This document shows, piece after piece, positions 54,772-63,390 of a DNA stretch of 64,000 bases. The notes under the pieces are model-generated. The model searched no databases and was not told where the DNA came from. It saw only the letters and a program-made list of their open reading frames with translations. The number at the start of each line of letters is the position of its first letter. Position 1 is the first letter of the stretch. The translations under genes and the position numbers were made by a program. This stretch comes from Candidatus Vicinibacter affinis (GTDB lineage Bacteria > Bacteroidota > Bacteroidia > Chitinophagales > Saprospiraceae), in the NCBI GenBank assembly GCA_016714365.1, contig JADJNH010000005.1:2332501-2396500 (forward strand), read 5' to 3'.

Positions 54772-56004
54772 ATGAAAGGATTTTTTATATTTTTTATAAT
54801 TTTTATTCCAGTATTCGTCCATGCACAAATTGTTGGCACTGTGTATAATGAAAACAGGGAGGTGCTTCCATTTGCGAGTGTCTATTTGGAGAATTCAACA
54901 AAAGGAACAATTGCTAATTCAGAAGGTGAATTTGAATTAGGGCTTGAACCCGGCGATTATAAACTCGTGTTTCAATATACCGGGTATATAAAGCATTTTG
55001 AAAGCATTCACTATAAAGGAGGAAAGGTTGAATTGACGATTATCTTGAAAGAATCGAAATTTAATTTGGGAGAAATTGTTTTTAGTGCTAAAAGAGAAGA
55101 TCCTGCATATGACATCATCAGGAAAGCCATCCTCGAAAGGAAACTCGTAGAACGATATTCAAAGGATTATTCTTGTAATTCGTATACAAAAGGATTGATG
55201 AAAATTCTAAGTGCTCCAAAAAAAATATTGGGAAAAGATATAGGTAATCTTAATGGGCAATTAGATACCAACCGACAAGGAATTGTTTATTTATCTGAAT
55301 CTATTTCAGAATTGAACTATAAAAAACCTGACAATTATCAGGAAAGGATGATAAGCTCAAAAGTTTCCGGCAATGATAATGGTTTTAGTTTTAATAGAGC
55401 AACTGCATTGAATTTTAATTTATACCGAAACACGGTACCATTTGGGAGGGAGATTATTTCTCCAATTGCCGATTATGCCCTAAGCCATTATCGCTACAAA
55501 TTATTGGGCACAAGTTTAGATCAGGACGGTCGTCAAATTCATAAAATCAAACTTATTCCAATAGTAGCAAATGATCCGGTATGGTCTGGCAATATTTACA
55601 TTGAAGATCAAAAATTTGTTATCTCAGAATTTGATGGCTATATCAAGGGAAGTCAAGTCAAGCAGGAAATTTTTGATACTATTTTTTTAAGACAAACTCA
55701 TTTTCAACCAGAAGGGGAACATCAACAAAAAATTCAAAGCCAATATTTTGGATTCAATGCTGGAATTATTGGATTCAAAATGGAAGGAAAATTTACAATC
55801 GTTTATTCTGATTATCAATTTGAAGATTTAGAAAGATCGAAAAATAAGCGTGAAACTCTAGAAATATTGCCTGGCGCGAATACAAAAAGCAAGGATTATT
55901 GGGATACTGTGAGACCAGTACCTTTAACACAGGAGGAATTTTTTGATTATGTCAGGAAGGATAGTATAAAATTAATTAAAGAATCAAGACCTTACCTTGA
56001 TTAG
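54772..56004 (+). CDS. DUF5686-type outer membrane protein, N-terminal half
   Basis: This 410-residue ORF begins at ATG 54772, with AAGGAG 11 nt upstream and a signal peptide (ending FVHAQ). A carboxypeptidase-like regulatory domain (IVGTVYNENREVLPFASVYL) is followed by the DUF5686 body (AKREDPAYDIIRKAILERK, YSCNSYTKGLMKI, LSESISELNYKKP, YVDR-type and PVPLTQEEFFDY segments). The reading frame ends at TAG (56002-56004) after RPYLD. The next ORF begins with ATG immediately after it, in the same frame. Together the two give 824 codons, the normal DUF5686 length, so this appears to be one gene broken by a nonsense codon, or a sequence error. Confidence 0.85.
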   Translation: MKGFFIFFIIFIPVFVHAQIVGTVYNENREVLPFASVYLENSTKGTIANSEGEFELGLEPGDYKLVFQYTGYIKHFESIHYKGGKVELTIILKESKFNLGEIVFSAKREDPAYDIIRKAILERKLVERYSKDYSCNSYTKGLMKILSAPKKILGKDIGNLNGQLDTNRQGIVYLSESISELNYKKPDNYQERMISSKVSGNDNGFSFNRATALNFNLYRNTVPFGREIISPIADYALSHYRYKLLGTSLDQDGRQIHKIKLIPIVANDPVWSGNIYIEDQKFVISEFDGYIKGSQVKQEIFDTIFLRQTHFQPEGEHQQKIQSQYFGFNAGIIGFKMEGKFTIVYSDYQFEDLERSKNKRETLEILPGANTKSKDYWDTVRPVPLTQEEFFDYVRKDSIKLIKESRPYLD

Positions 56005-57246
56005 ATGGATCGAATTGCAAATCGTTGGAGTTATTCAAGTGTCCTCATGGGATATAATTTTAGGAATAGTTATGAACGAATGTATCTCAATACAAACGGG
56101 TTACTTCAGTTCCTTTGCTATAATCCCGTCCAGGGAGGACTGATTGATTTTAAAATTCGTCATTCATTTTTTTTAAAAAAACTGGATTGGAGTAGAAGTT
56201 TGAATTCTGATCTTGCGCTAAATTATGGATTTTCTGAAAAAAGATTTAGAGCACAATTCGGGGTTAATTATAAAATGGATGCTTTTGAAAATAGAATTTC
56301 ATTTATTAAATTTGGGTATGCCATCAATGAATTTTCACCCTTTGGATTGGTTGATAGATTTAGCAATGGACTGACTTCGCTTTTTTTAAAAGTGAATAGA
56401 TTAAAAATGTTTGATGAGAAATTTATTTTAATGGGATGGGCGCAAGACATCGGTTATGATATTAGGTTTAGATTAAGTTTAAAGTTGGCTGAGCGAAAAG
56501 TACTTGATAATCATACCGACTTTAGTTTTGGCTTCGATGATAAATCTTTTGAGTCCAACAGAAGTGCCGGAATTCAGGATTCTTTACTTACAATCAATCA
56601 TCCTAAATTGTTACAACTTAGTTTCGGAGTTAGATATCAGCCTGGAACAAAAGTTTGGAAAACGCCTTTGGAGATTCAAAAAATTGGTTCGAAATGGCCC
56701 ATTTTTAATTTAAACCTTCAGTCAAACTATTATGTATCTGAAAAGGAATGGGCCCCCAGAATAGATTTATCTGTAAGGTACGAAGCAGGTTTGGTTAGAT
56801 GGGGCAATTTTATTGTGTCCAGTTATTTTTCTATCCTTCCTTTAAAGCCATTGGCGGATGTTCCGGAACGTCTATATGCTAACGGAAATCCATTTATTTT
56901 TTATACACAAACCACCGACCCAAATTTCTTCAGAGGTCTGCATATATACCAGATTATTGAGAAAAAGCGTTTATTTTCCATGCATCTCGAACATGATTTT
57001 CAAGGTTTGCTTTTTGACCGGATACCGGGGATCAACAAATTAGGTTTGGTTGAGTTATTTAAAGTATCCATGTTGAGTACTTCAGATTACAGACTTTATA
57101 AAGAAATTAGTTTTGGATTGGGAAATATTGGGTATAAGGCATTCAGAATTTTTCGGATTGATTGGGTGAAATCTTATTACAGCGGATCTGCGAGCCCGTC
57201 TTACATCCGGATTGGGATGGAAAGTTTGTTAAATTTGGGCAGATAG
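56005..57246 (+). CDS. DUF5686-type outer membrane protein, C-terminal half
   Basis: This 413-residue ORF starts at ATG 56005, right after the TAG of the previous ORF and in the same frame. It has no signal peptide. It begins MDRIANRWSYSSVLMGYNFRNSY, the family's transition from the linker to the beta-barrel, and continues with alternating barrel strands (FGVNYKMDAFENRISFIKFGY, LQLSFGVRYQPG). It ends WVKSYYSGSASPSYIRIGMESLLNLG. Alone it could not be exported, so it is either the C-terminal part of a readthrough product or non-functional. The PorE-like gene follows after 3 bp. Confidence 0.8.
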   Translation: MDRIANRWSYSSVLMGYNFRNSYERMYLNTNGLLQFLCYNPVQGGLIDFKIRHSFFLKKLDWSRSLNSDLALNYGFSEKRFRAQFGVNYKMDAFENRISFIKFGYAINEFSPFGLVDRFSNGLTSLFLKVNRLKMFDEKFILMGWAQDIGYDIRFRLSLKLAERKVLDNHTDFSFGFDDKSFESNRSAGIQDSLLTINHPKLLQLSFGVRYQPGTKVWKTPLEIQKIGSKWPIFNLNLQSNYYVSEKEWAPRIDLSVRYEAGLVRWGNFIVSSYFSILPLKPLADVPERLYANGNPFIFYTQTTDPNFFRGLHIYQIIEKKRLFSMHLEHDFQGLLFDRIPGINKLGLVELFKVSMLSTSDYRLYKEISFGLGNIGYKAFRIFRIDWVKSYYSGSASPSYIRIGMESLLNLGR

Positions 57247-57249
57247 TCG

Positions 57250-59238
57250 ATGAATGTTGCTAAAATTTTAATGAAATTGAAAGTATTTTTTTTTATTGGT
57301 GTAATATTGATTGTAACAATTACCACTTCATGTTTTACAGGAATTAAAAGTAAATCAGGAAGAGAGGCTTATGAATTGAAGCAATATTCTTTGGCAATTT
57401 CACTTCTTTTAAAGGATTATGAAGAAAAACCGTCTCTTGGCCAAAGAGCAGTGCTGGCATTCAAGATTGGTCATTCTTATGAAAAAATGGGTTTGCATTC
57501 CAAAAGTTTGATTTGGTATAAAAGAGCATACGAACACGGCTATGGATTGGCAGCATTGGAGAAATATGCTTTCTCTTTAAAACAAAATGAGGATTATGAA
57601 GCGGCAATTGGTACATTCGGATTGCTTGGTGAAGAATCAGGCACACCTCAATTATACCAAAGAGATATAGCCATTTGCAAATTGTGTATTGAATGGAAGA
57701 AAAAAGCAGAGCTGCCTGTCCATTATGAAGTTAGTTTAGCAGAAGGAATAAATGATAATTCAAATAATTTTGGGGCTGTTTACACTAAAGCTGGTAATCT
57801 TATCTTTTCATCTGATAGGTTGGGAGTTACAGGGAAAGAAAAATATCAATGGTCTGGGAATTTCTACTTTGATTTATTCAATTATGATCCGTCAAAGATG
57901 AGTGTTCGCCAATTGAGTACTGCAATTAACACAAAGTTTAATGAGGGAAGTTGTAGCATTGATCAAAATGAACAATTGATTTATTTTACAAGATGCGCCA
58001 ACACTGAGTTGACAGATTATTACTGCCAGATTTACGAGGGTTTTATGGATGGCAATGATAAGTCAGAAAAAATAGATTTAGGTGGGGGATCCTGTAATAA
58101 TATACATCCGGCAATTCATCATTCTGACAGTATTTTAATATTTTCTTCAGACAGAGCTAATGGATTTGGCCAATTTGATTTATACGTAGCCAAAAAAAAG
58201 GAAGGAGAATGGAATGAGCCTCAAAATCTTGGCGAGTCAATTAATACACAGGGCAATGAAAAATTTCCAGTTTGGTTTAAGGATACTTTGTATTTCTGTT
58301 CTGATCACCTTCCCGGTTTTGGCGGTTTGGATATATTTAAAACTTGGCGCATGTCCAATGGCAAATGGAGTGATCCACAACATCTTGATTATCCTGTCAA
58401 CAGTGGCGGGGACGATTTGGTCTTTTCCCATGATCCAAATTTTATTCCAAGTGATACTTTGCTGGAAAGGGGAGTGTTTACAAGCAATCGTTTAGGCGAT
58501 GGTGATAAAATTTATCAGTTCACAATAGTAAAAAAATCTGTTTCTCAGCCTGAAAAGGTAAAAAAGGAAGTTTACAAATTTAGAATTTATGTAAATATTA
58601 ATTTTAGTCGTGCAGAAGAATACACTGTGCATCTGCATAATTCTTCCTTAGATTCTGTGCAAATCCAAATGAGTAATGATCCTAAGGACGTCCTGTTTAT
58701 GGGTAAAAAGACCAACCTTATTCTTCAGTTATTGCCAGATACAAAGTATGAAATTAGAGCCTCCAGAAGATCGTTTTTGAATTCAGTTTTAACTTTTACA
58801 ACTCCATCTGTTCCGGTCTTGGATGCTGACAGTACCATCACATTAAATTATCTGATGACTTTGATCCCTTTTGAATTAAATAAGGAATTTGTATTGCAAG
58901 ACGTGTATTATGATTTTGACAAATGGGATTTGCGAAAAGATGCATTATCAGCTATTGACAAATTGTATGAATCTATGATCATCAATCCTAAAATTAAAAT
59001 TCTCATTGGATCTCATACAGACTGCAGGGGAGAAGAAAAATACAATTTGGAATTAAGTAGGAATCGTGCAAAATCAGTTTATCAATATTTGATAGATAAA
59101 GGTATTTCATCCAATCGTCTTGATTATATTGGCTTTGGAGAGCGTGAATTTGCTGTGCCTTGTGAATGTAATTTGTGTTCTGAGGAGGAACACCAAAAAA
59201 ACAGACGGTCCACTTTTAAAATAAGTTTGGTGGAATAG
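57250..59238 (+). CDS. PorE-like OmpA-family lipoprotein (TPR, PD40, OmpA)
   Basis: This 662-residue lipoprotein has a signal ending TTSC (Cys28). TPR-like helices (about 35-165: YELKQYSLAISLLLKDYEEK, SLIWYKRAYEHGYGLAALEK) precede PD40/WD40-type beta repeats (about 180-430: NLIFSSDRLG, LIYFTRCANTEL, LIFSSDRANGFGQFDLYV, LYFCSDHLPGFGGLDIFK). A short beta region follows, then an OmpA peptidoglycan-binding domain (about 545-662: YDFDKWDLRKDALSAID, GSHTDCRGEEKYNLELSRNRA, RLDYIGFGE). This order matches PorE, which links the T9SS to peptidoglycan, although OmpA/PD40 relatives exist with other jobs. It lies 3 bp after the DUF5686-type gene. Confidence 0.85.
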   Translation: MNVAKILMKLKVFFFIGVILIVTITTSCFTGIKSKSGREAYELKQYSLAISLLLKDYEEKPSLGQRAVLAFKIGHSYEKMGLHSKSLIWYKRAYEHGYGLAALEKYAFSLKQNEDYEAAIGTFGLLGEESGTPQLYQRDIAICKLCIEWKKKAELPVHYEVSLAEGINDNSNNFGAVYTKAGNLIFSSDRLGVTGKEKYQWSGNFYFDLFNYDPSKMSVRQLSTAINTKFNEGSCSIDQNEQLIYFTRCANTELTDYYCQIYEGFMDGNDKSEKIDLGGGSCNNIHPAIHHSDSILIFSSDRANGFGQFDLYVAKKKEGEWNEPQNLGESINTQGNEKFPVWFKDTLYFCSDHLPGFGGLDIFKTWRMSNGKWSDPQHLDYPVNSGGDDLVFSHDPNFIPSDTLLERGVFTSNRLGDGDKIYQFTIVKKSVSQPEKVKKEVYKFRIYVNINFSRAEEYTVHLHNSSLDSVQIQMSNDPKDVLFMGKKTNLILQLLPDTKYEIRASRRSFLNSVLTFTTPSVPVLDADSTITLNYLMTLIPFELNKEFVLQDVYYDFDKWDLRKDALSAIDKLYESMIINPKIKILIGSHTDCRGEEKYNLELSRNRAKSVYQYLIDKGISSNRLDYIGFGEREFAVPCECNLCSEEEHQKNRRSTFKISLVE

Positions 59239-59259
59239 ACGTCTGATGGACTTTTTAAT

Positions 59260-59973
59260 TTAAAGGTTTGTTTTTTTAGCTTTTAAATGAATTGGCAGAA
59301 AATATAAATAGAATAAAAACACCATGATTAATTGTCCTGAAATTAAATACCAGGGCCATGGTCCAAGATAATCCAATAAAGAAGCTGTCTTAGGTTTGTG
59401 CATCGAGTAAAAGTAATTACTCCCGAACGTAATGTTTACTATAAATGAAAAGACCAAATATACATTGGCACCTATAATTGCATTGAATAGATCTTTTTTA
59501 TACACAGTCCAATTAAGTACAAATATTCCATGGATTACCAGCATTACCAAACCACAATGTACCAACCAATATTTAAAATATATAGGATGAGGAAAACTCT
59601 CTTTGAGTTCTGGTGTTAAGATAGCCTGAAATGTACCCACCAGGACCCAAAAATAAAGTATTCCAAAGAACCATCTCGATTGATAAATCAAAGTAACAGG
59701 GTATACTAATGTGAGGAAATTACAAAGATGAAACGGTAAGTCTTCTGTTAAACTTAAATTGTTTTGTGTAAATTTAAATATCATTAGAATAATATTCGTT
59801 CCAGCAAGCACTAGAGAAAAAATGAGTGCCTGTCTAATTTGAACAACTTTTGTATAGGCTTTTGAAGACTTTATCCACAGAATGCATAGTAAAGTAAAGA
59901 ATAAGACAGGTAAAAGATGTTCCAGAGTGAATGCTCTAAATAAATCTTCGTCGTAAAGTTTTGGTTGCGGCAT
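59260..59973 (-). CDS. YwaF/TIGR02206-family integral membrane protein
   Basis: This 237-residue protein has about six membrane helices. It shows the family's N-terminal LFRAFTLEHLLPVLFFTLL, then LPFHLCNFLTLVYPVTLI, HPIYFKYWLVHCGLVMLVIHGI and YLGPWPWYLISGQLIMVFLF. These match TIGR02206/YwaF; the function is unknown. It is convergent with the PorE-like gene (21 bp apart) and divergent from lolA. Confidence 0.85.
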   Translation of the reverse strand: MPQPKLYDEDLFRAFTLEHLLPVLFFTLLCILWIKSSKAYTKVVQIRQALIFSLVLAGTNIILMIFKFTQNNLSLTEDLPFHLCNFLTLVYPVTLIYQSRWFFGILYFWVLVGTFQAILTPELKESFPHPIYFKYWLVHCGLVMLVIHGIFVLNWTVYKKDLFNAIIGANVYLVFSFIVNITFGSNYFYSMHKPKTASLLDYLGPWPWYLISGQLIMVFLFYLYFLPIHLKAKKTNL

Positions 59974-60036
59974 GCAGACTAAGTAATATGAATAAGGCTT
60001 TTAGCTATTTTAAGTATTTTTTAACAGACTTTGAAA

Positions 60037-60044
60037 TACCTTTG
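60037..60044 (+). promoter_or_regulatory. Candidate -7 promoter element (TACCTTTG)
   Basis: TACCTTTG fits TAnnTTTG and lies 26 nt before the lolA-like ATG at 60071. No distinct -33 element is seen. Confidence 0.4.
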
Positions 60045-60070
60045 TTAACAATTACAGTCTAAAGTTAAAA

Positions 60071-60709
60071 ATGATGAGATACTTAGCTTTGGTTTTTATT
60101 TATATTTTTTTTCTGGGTAAAGTTTATTCAGGACCTGACCCAAAAGCCACCAAATGGCTAAAAAAGGTTGAATCAGTATATAATTCATTTTCAAGCCTTA
60201 AGATTGACTTAACCATCGAGACCAAGCCAGCTGAGCATAAAACGAATATTCAATCCGGCAGTTTTGCTTATCAAGGCAGTTCCTTTAGTCTGATTTTACC
60301 TGATCATGAAGTTTATTTTGATGGCAAAACCCAGTATACTTATTTTAAAGACAGAAAGGAAGTTCAAATAACTTCCTCCAAAGAAGAAGATGCTGTATAT
60401 CACCCAAAGTTTTTTGCCGGTCTATATAAATCAGGGAAATATGAATATAAAATTGAATCAGAAGATTCAAAGTTCTTGACAATTGAATTTGTACCAATTG
60501 AGAGAACGGAAAGTTTTTTTAAAGTAAAAATTAAAATCCGCAAGACAGATGTTCAAATGACTCAATTGCAGATATTTGAGAAGAATGGAGATCGAATTAC
60601 CATAAACAATAAAAAAATTGTTTCCAATGCAGTTTTGAATTCTCAAAAGTTCACAATGGAGTCCGGTCAACTTAAAGGGTTACATGTGGAAGATCTTCGT
60701 GATGAATAA
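60071..60709 (+). CDS. LolA-family outer membrane lipoprotein carrier
   Basis: This 212-residue periplasmic protein has a signal peptide (to VYSGPD). KWLKKVESVYNSFSSLKIDLTIE, SGSFAYQGSSFSLILPDHEVYFDGKTQYTY, and the later QLQIFEKNGDRITINNKKI are typical of LolA-like beta-barrel folds. LolA carries lipoproteins across the periplasm; Bacteroidota relatives often lack the partner LolB. The residues contacting lipids are not conserved enough to prove a carrier role. The GH3-family gene follows after 40 bp but has its own candidate promoter. Confidence 0.85.
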   Translation: MMRYLALVFIYIFFLGKVYSGPDPKATKWLKKVESVYNSFSSLKIDLTIETKPAEHKTNIQSGSFAYQGSSFSLILPDHEVYFDGKTQYTYFKDRKEVQITSSKEEDAVYHPKFFAGLYKSGKYEYKIESEDSKFLTIEFVPIERTESFFKVKIKIRKTDVQMTQLQIFEKNGDRITINNKKIVSNAVLNSQKFTMESGQLKGLHVEDLRDE

Positions 60710-60733
60710 TCCAATTCAAAAGACTTAAATTGG

Positions 60734-60741
60734 TACTTTTG
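60734..60741 (+). promoter_or_regulatory. Candidate -7 promoter element (TACTTTTG)
   Basis: TACTTTTG fits TAnnTTTG and lies 8 nt before the ATG at 60750, so transcription would begin at or almost at the start codon. Confidence 0.4.
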
Positions 60742-60749
60742 CACTTTAT

Positions 60750-62255
60750 ATGAGTATCAAATCCAGTTTAATTAAAGCCACCGCCCAGGTGATTTGTGTG
60801 CGAGAAGAGAAACTTGCATCCCATTCTGTAAAAAATCAAAATCAGGTTTTTAATCAACTGATAATCAGCGGATTGAAGACTTCTTTTGGAAAAGATTTTA
60901 AATTCTCCAAAATTAAGGATTATAATACTTTTAAACAAAATGTGCCTATTGGTGATTATGAAAAGCACATTTCATACTTCGAGCGAGTTAAAAATGGTGA
61001 GCCAAATGTACTTTGGCCTGGAAAACCTAAGTATTTGGCCAAGACTTCAGGTACAACGAGCGGCACCAAATTTATTCCTATTACAAGGGCCAGTATTCCA
61101 AATCATCTAAACAGTGCTAGAAATGCCTTATTTTCTTATGTGCATCACAGATCAGATACTATGATTTTTGATGGAAAGATGCTGTTTTTGTCTGGATCAC
61201 CGGAACTTGAATTTCACAATGGAATTGGCGTAGGACGCTTATCAGGCATCGTAAATCATGAAATACCATCCTGGTTCTCCAAGGCTAAATTGCCTGATCA
61301 TCAAACCAATTTGATTCAACCCTGGGAATTAAAAGTGGAAAAGATTATTGAAGATATACTTCACCGGGATCTCAGAGTAGTGAGTGGAATACCACCATGG
61401 ATTCAAATGTTTTTTGAAAAGATCCTGGAGAAGACTGGAAAGTCATGTGTAAAAGATGTATTTCCAAATCTTGAGCTTTATATTCATGGTGGTGTTAATT
61501 ATGAACCTTATAATCACAGAATTAACAAACTGGTCGGAGAACAACTTTCACTTTTGGAAACTTACCCAGCCAGTGAAGGATTTATTGCATATCAGGATAA
61601 TCCGGATTTGGATGGCATGAGATTGGTTAGTAAATCAGGAATATTTTTTGAATTTATACCATTAGATGGGTTTCACGAAACCAATCCCATTCGATTGTCT
61701 CTCGAAGAAGTTGAGATTGATAAAGATTATGCAATAGTCTTGTCGACAAATGCTGGTTTATGGGCTTATCTTTTAGGTGATGTTGTTAACTTTTGCTCCC
61801 TTAATCCACCCCGACTAAAAGTTACAGGAAGGGTTTCACAATTTATTTCCGCTTTTGGAGAACACGTAATTGCATCTGAAGTGGAAGGAGCCTTGAGTGA
61901 AATTCAAAGTTTATTCAATTTGCAAGTAATTGAATTTACAGTTGCTCCACAAGTCAATCCAACGGATAATGACTTACCATATCATGAGTGGTTTATTGAA
62001 TTCAAAGATGAACCTAAAAATCTAAATGAAATTTCTGCAAGGTTAGATGAAGCGATGATGCAACGGAATAATTATTACAAAGATTTAATCAATGGAAGAA
62101 TACTTGATACACTAAAGATTCGACCCATTAAAAGAAACGGATTTAAGGATTACATGATAAGCATAAAAAAATACGGAGAACAGTTTAAAGTTCAGCGTTT
62201 GTGTAACGACAGAAAAATTGCAGACGAACTAGCTAATCAGATCCTAATATCTTAG
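60750..62255 (+). CDS. GH3 auxin-responsive promoter family (acyl-adenylate-type) protein
   Basis: This 501-residue protein belongs to the GH3 branch of the ANL adenylate-forming superfamily. Plant GH3 enzymes join amino acids to auxin or jasmonate; the bacterial members are uncharacterised. The ATP-binding P-loop-like motif is LAKTSGTTSGTKFIP (residues about 95-110), followed by FLSGSPEL, LETYPASEGFIAYQ (motif with Glu/Tyr contacting AMP) and YLLGDVVNF. The latter part carries AFGEHVIASEVEGAL. The start ATG 60750 is preceded by TACTTTTG. It probably adenylates a carboxylic acid in the cytoplasm; the acid and acceptor are unknown. The end overlaps the convergent PorP/SprF gene by four bases. 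Confidence 0.88.
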   Translation: MSIKSSLIKATAQVICVREEKLASHSVKNQNQVFNQLIISGLKTSFGKDFKFSKIKDYNTFKQNVPIGDYEKHISYFERVKNGEPNVLWPGKPKYLAKTSGTTSGTKFIPITRASIPNHLNSARNALFSYVHHRSDTMIFDGKMLFLSGSPELEFHNGIGVGRLSGIVNHEIPSWFSKAKLPDHQTNLIQPWELKVEKIIEDILHRDLRVVSGIPPWIQMFFEKILEKTGKSCVKDVFPNLELYIHGGVNYEPYNHRINKLVGEQLSLLETYPASEGFIAYQDNPDLDGMRLVSKSGIFFEFIPLDGFHETNPIRLSLEEVEIDKDYAIVLSTNAGLWAYLLGDVVNFCSLNPPRLKVTGRVSQFISAFGEHVIASEVEGALSEIQSLFNLQVIEFTVAPQVNPTDNDLPYHEWFIEFKDEPKNLNEISARLDEAMMQRNNYYKDLINGRILDTLKIRPIKRNGFKDYMISIKKYGEQFKVQRLCNDRKIADELANQILIS

Positions 62256-63310
62256 AATTCAGGACATATAAAACCCTCATTTGTATAATCGCCTACAATA
62301 GAAATACTGATTTCAAAAGAATGTGTAGGGTTTTGGTATTTGATTGCATCTCGTAATCCAATATCGTATTGCATCCCGATGATAAACCTTTTTACTTCAA
62401 ACCCTAACAAAAGTCCAAAATCCACGGGTGTAATAAATGAAGTTGAAGATACACTCCTCAACGCTATGCCGGCATGCATCGCTGTTTGATTAAGTGAGTA
62501 AAAGGCTTGTCTGTAATTTATTCCGGTTTGTAAAATCTGCAAAGGGCCCTGTGTAGCAAAGTATAATTTTGGGAAGAGTTGTCTAAAATTATCGATTTTA
62601 TATGAAAAGTTAAGTATGGTGTTTGTCCTGATCAATGCTTTAGATTCCTTAGAGCCACTGTAATTGATATCCTCAAGACTTTTGTAAAATGAAAAATTGG
62701 GCTTAAAAATATAATGTATGCCTGTTCCGATCTGAACACCCCATAATTTTGATAATTGTGTATTGTAATTAATACCAAATTTTAGGTCAGGTGTGGCATG
62801 TATGTTCTGTGGAAGAATTTCAGAGGTACTTCCATTGTATCGATCTAATCCGTCAAACTGGTCTTCAAAATATATGTTGTCGTAACTTATAGATCTTTGA
62901 AGGATTCCTAATGCAATACCACCACTCAGGTATGTCTTCTTTAACTTATCAAGAAGTTTGTGGTAGGCAATAGAAACACCCATTTCATTCTTGTTCCAAT
63001 CTAAAATTTGACCTCGGTCAGAAATGAAAAAAGCACCCAACGCCAAAAAATCACCTTTAAAGTCTTTGTCGTTTTGATCAAACTTAATGTCTCCGGAAAT
63101 TCCAAAAGTTCTATAAGGAGCATCTGCAAACTTCAACCAATGATCTCTGTTGATCATTCTGACTTTAAAATTACCGTCAAATGATCCAGTAAGTGCCGGA
63201 TTGTAATAAGAACCAAGAGAATTAAACTGTGAAAAGCTAATATCCTGACTTTGACCCTTGTTAAAATCCAATGTCAGATATATAAAAAAAACAATCTTTA
63301 AAATACGCAT
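62252..63310 (-). CDS. PorP/SprF-family T9SS-associated outer membrane protein
   Basis: This 352-residue beta-barrel starts at ATG 63310, giving MRILKIVFFIYLTLDFNKGQSQD as signal; the frame runs 14 codons further but without signal sense. The N-terminal DISFSQFNSLGSYYNPALTGSFDGNFKVRMINRDHW and a strand pattern ending in FEISISIVG are the PorP/SprF hallmark. Family members bind T9SS type B cargo such as SprB-like adhesins at the surface. That fits the two type B giants and the frameshifted type B protein in this window, although no cargo gene is adjacent here. It is divergent from the NlpC/P60 gene. Confidence 0.9.
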   Translation of the reverse strand: MRILKIVFFIYLTLDFNKGQSQDISFSQFNSLGSYYNPALTGSFDGNFKVRMINRDHWLKFADAPYRTFGISGDIKFDQNDKDFKGDFLALGAFFISDRGQILDWNKNEMGVSIAYHKLLDKLKKTYLSGGIALGILQRSISYDNIYFEDQFDGLDRYNGSTSEILPQNIHATPDLKFGINYNTQLSKLWGVQIGTGIHYIFKPNFSFYKSLEDINYSGSKESKALIRTNTILNFSYKIDNFRQLFPKLYFATQGPLQILQTGINYRQAFYSLNQTAMHAGIALRSVSSTSFITPVDFGLLLGFEVKRFIIGMQYDIGLRDAIKYQNPTHSFEISISIVGDYTNEGFICPEF

Positions 63311-63390
63311 AATCAATAAATAAAAGCATCTCCAGCATAAAGATACAATCAAATTGTGGTCAGGAAAGTGATTTTTTTATAATTTCGGGA

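Noticed and set aside
56002..56004. Reassigned or selenocysteine/pyrrolysine-type decoding of TAG
   Set aside because: TAG is the normal stop of several intact genes in the window (for example 14241, 23040, 57246), and there is no sign of a recoding element.
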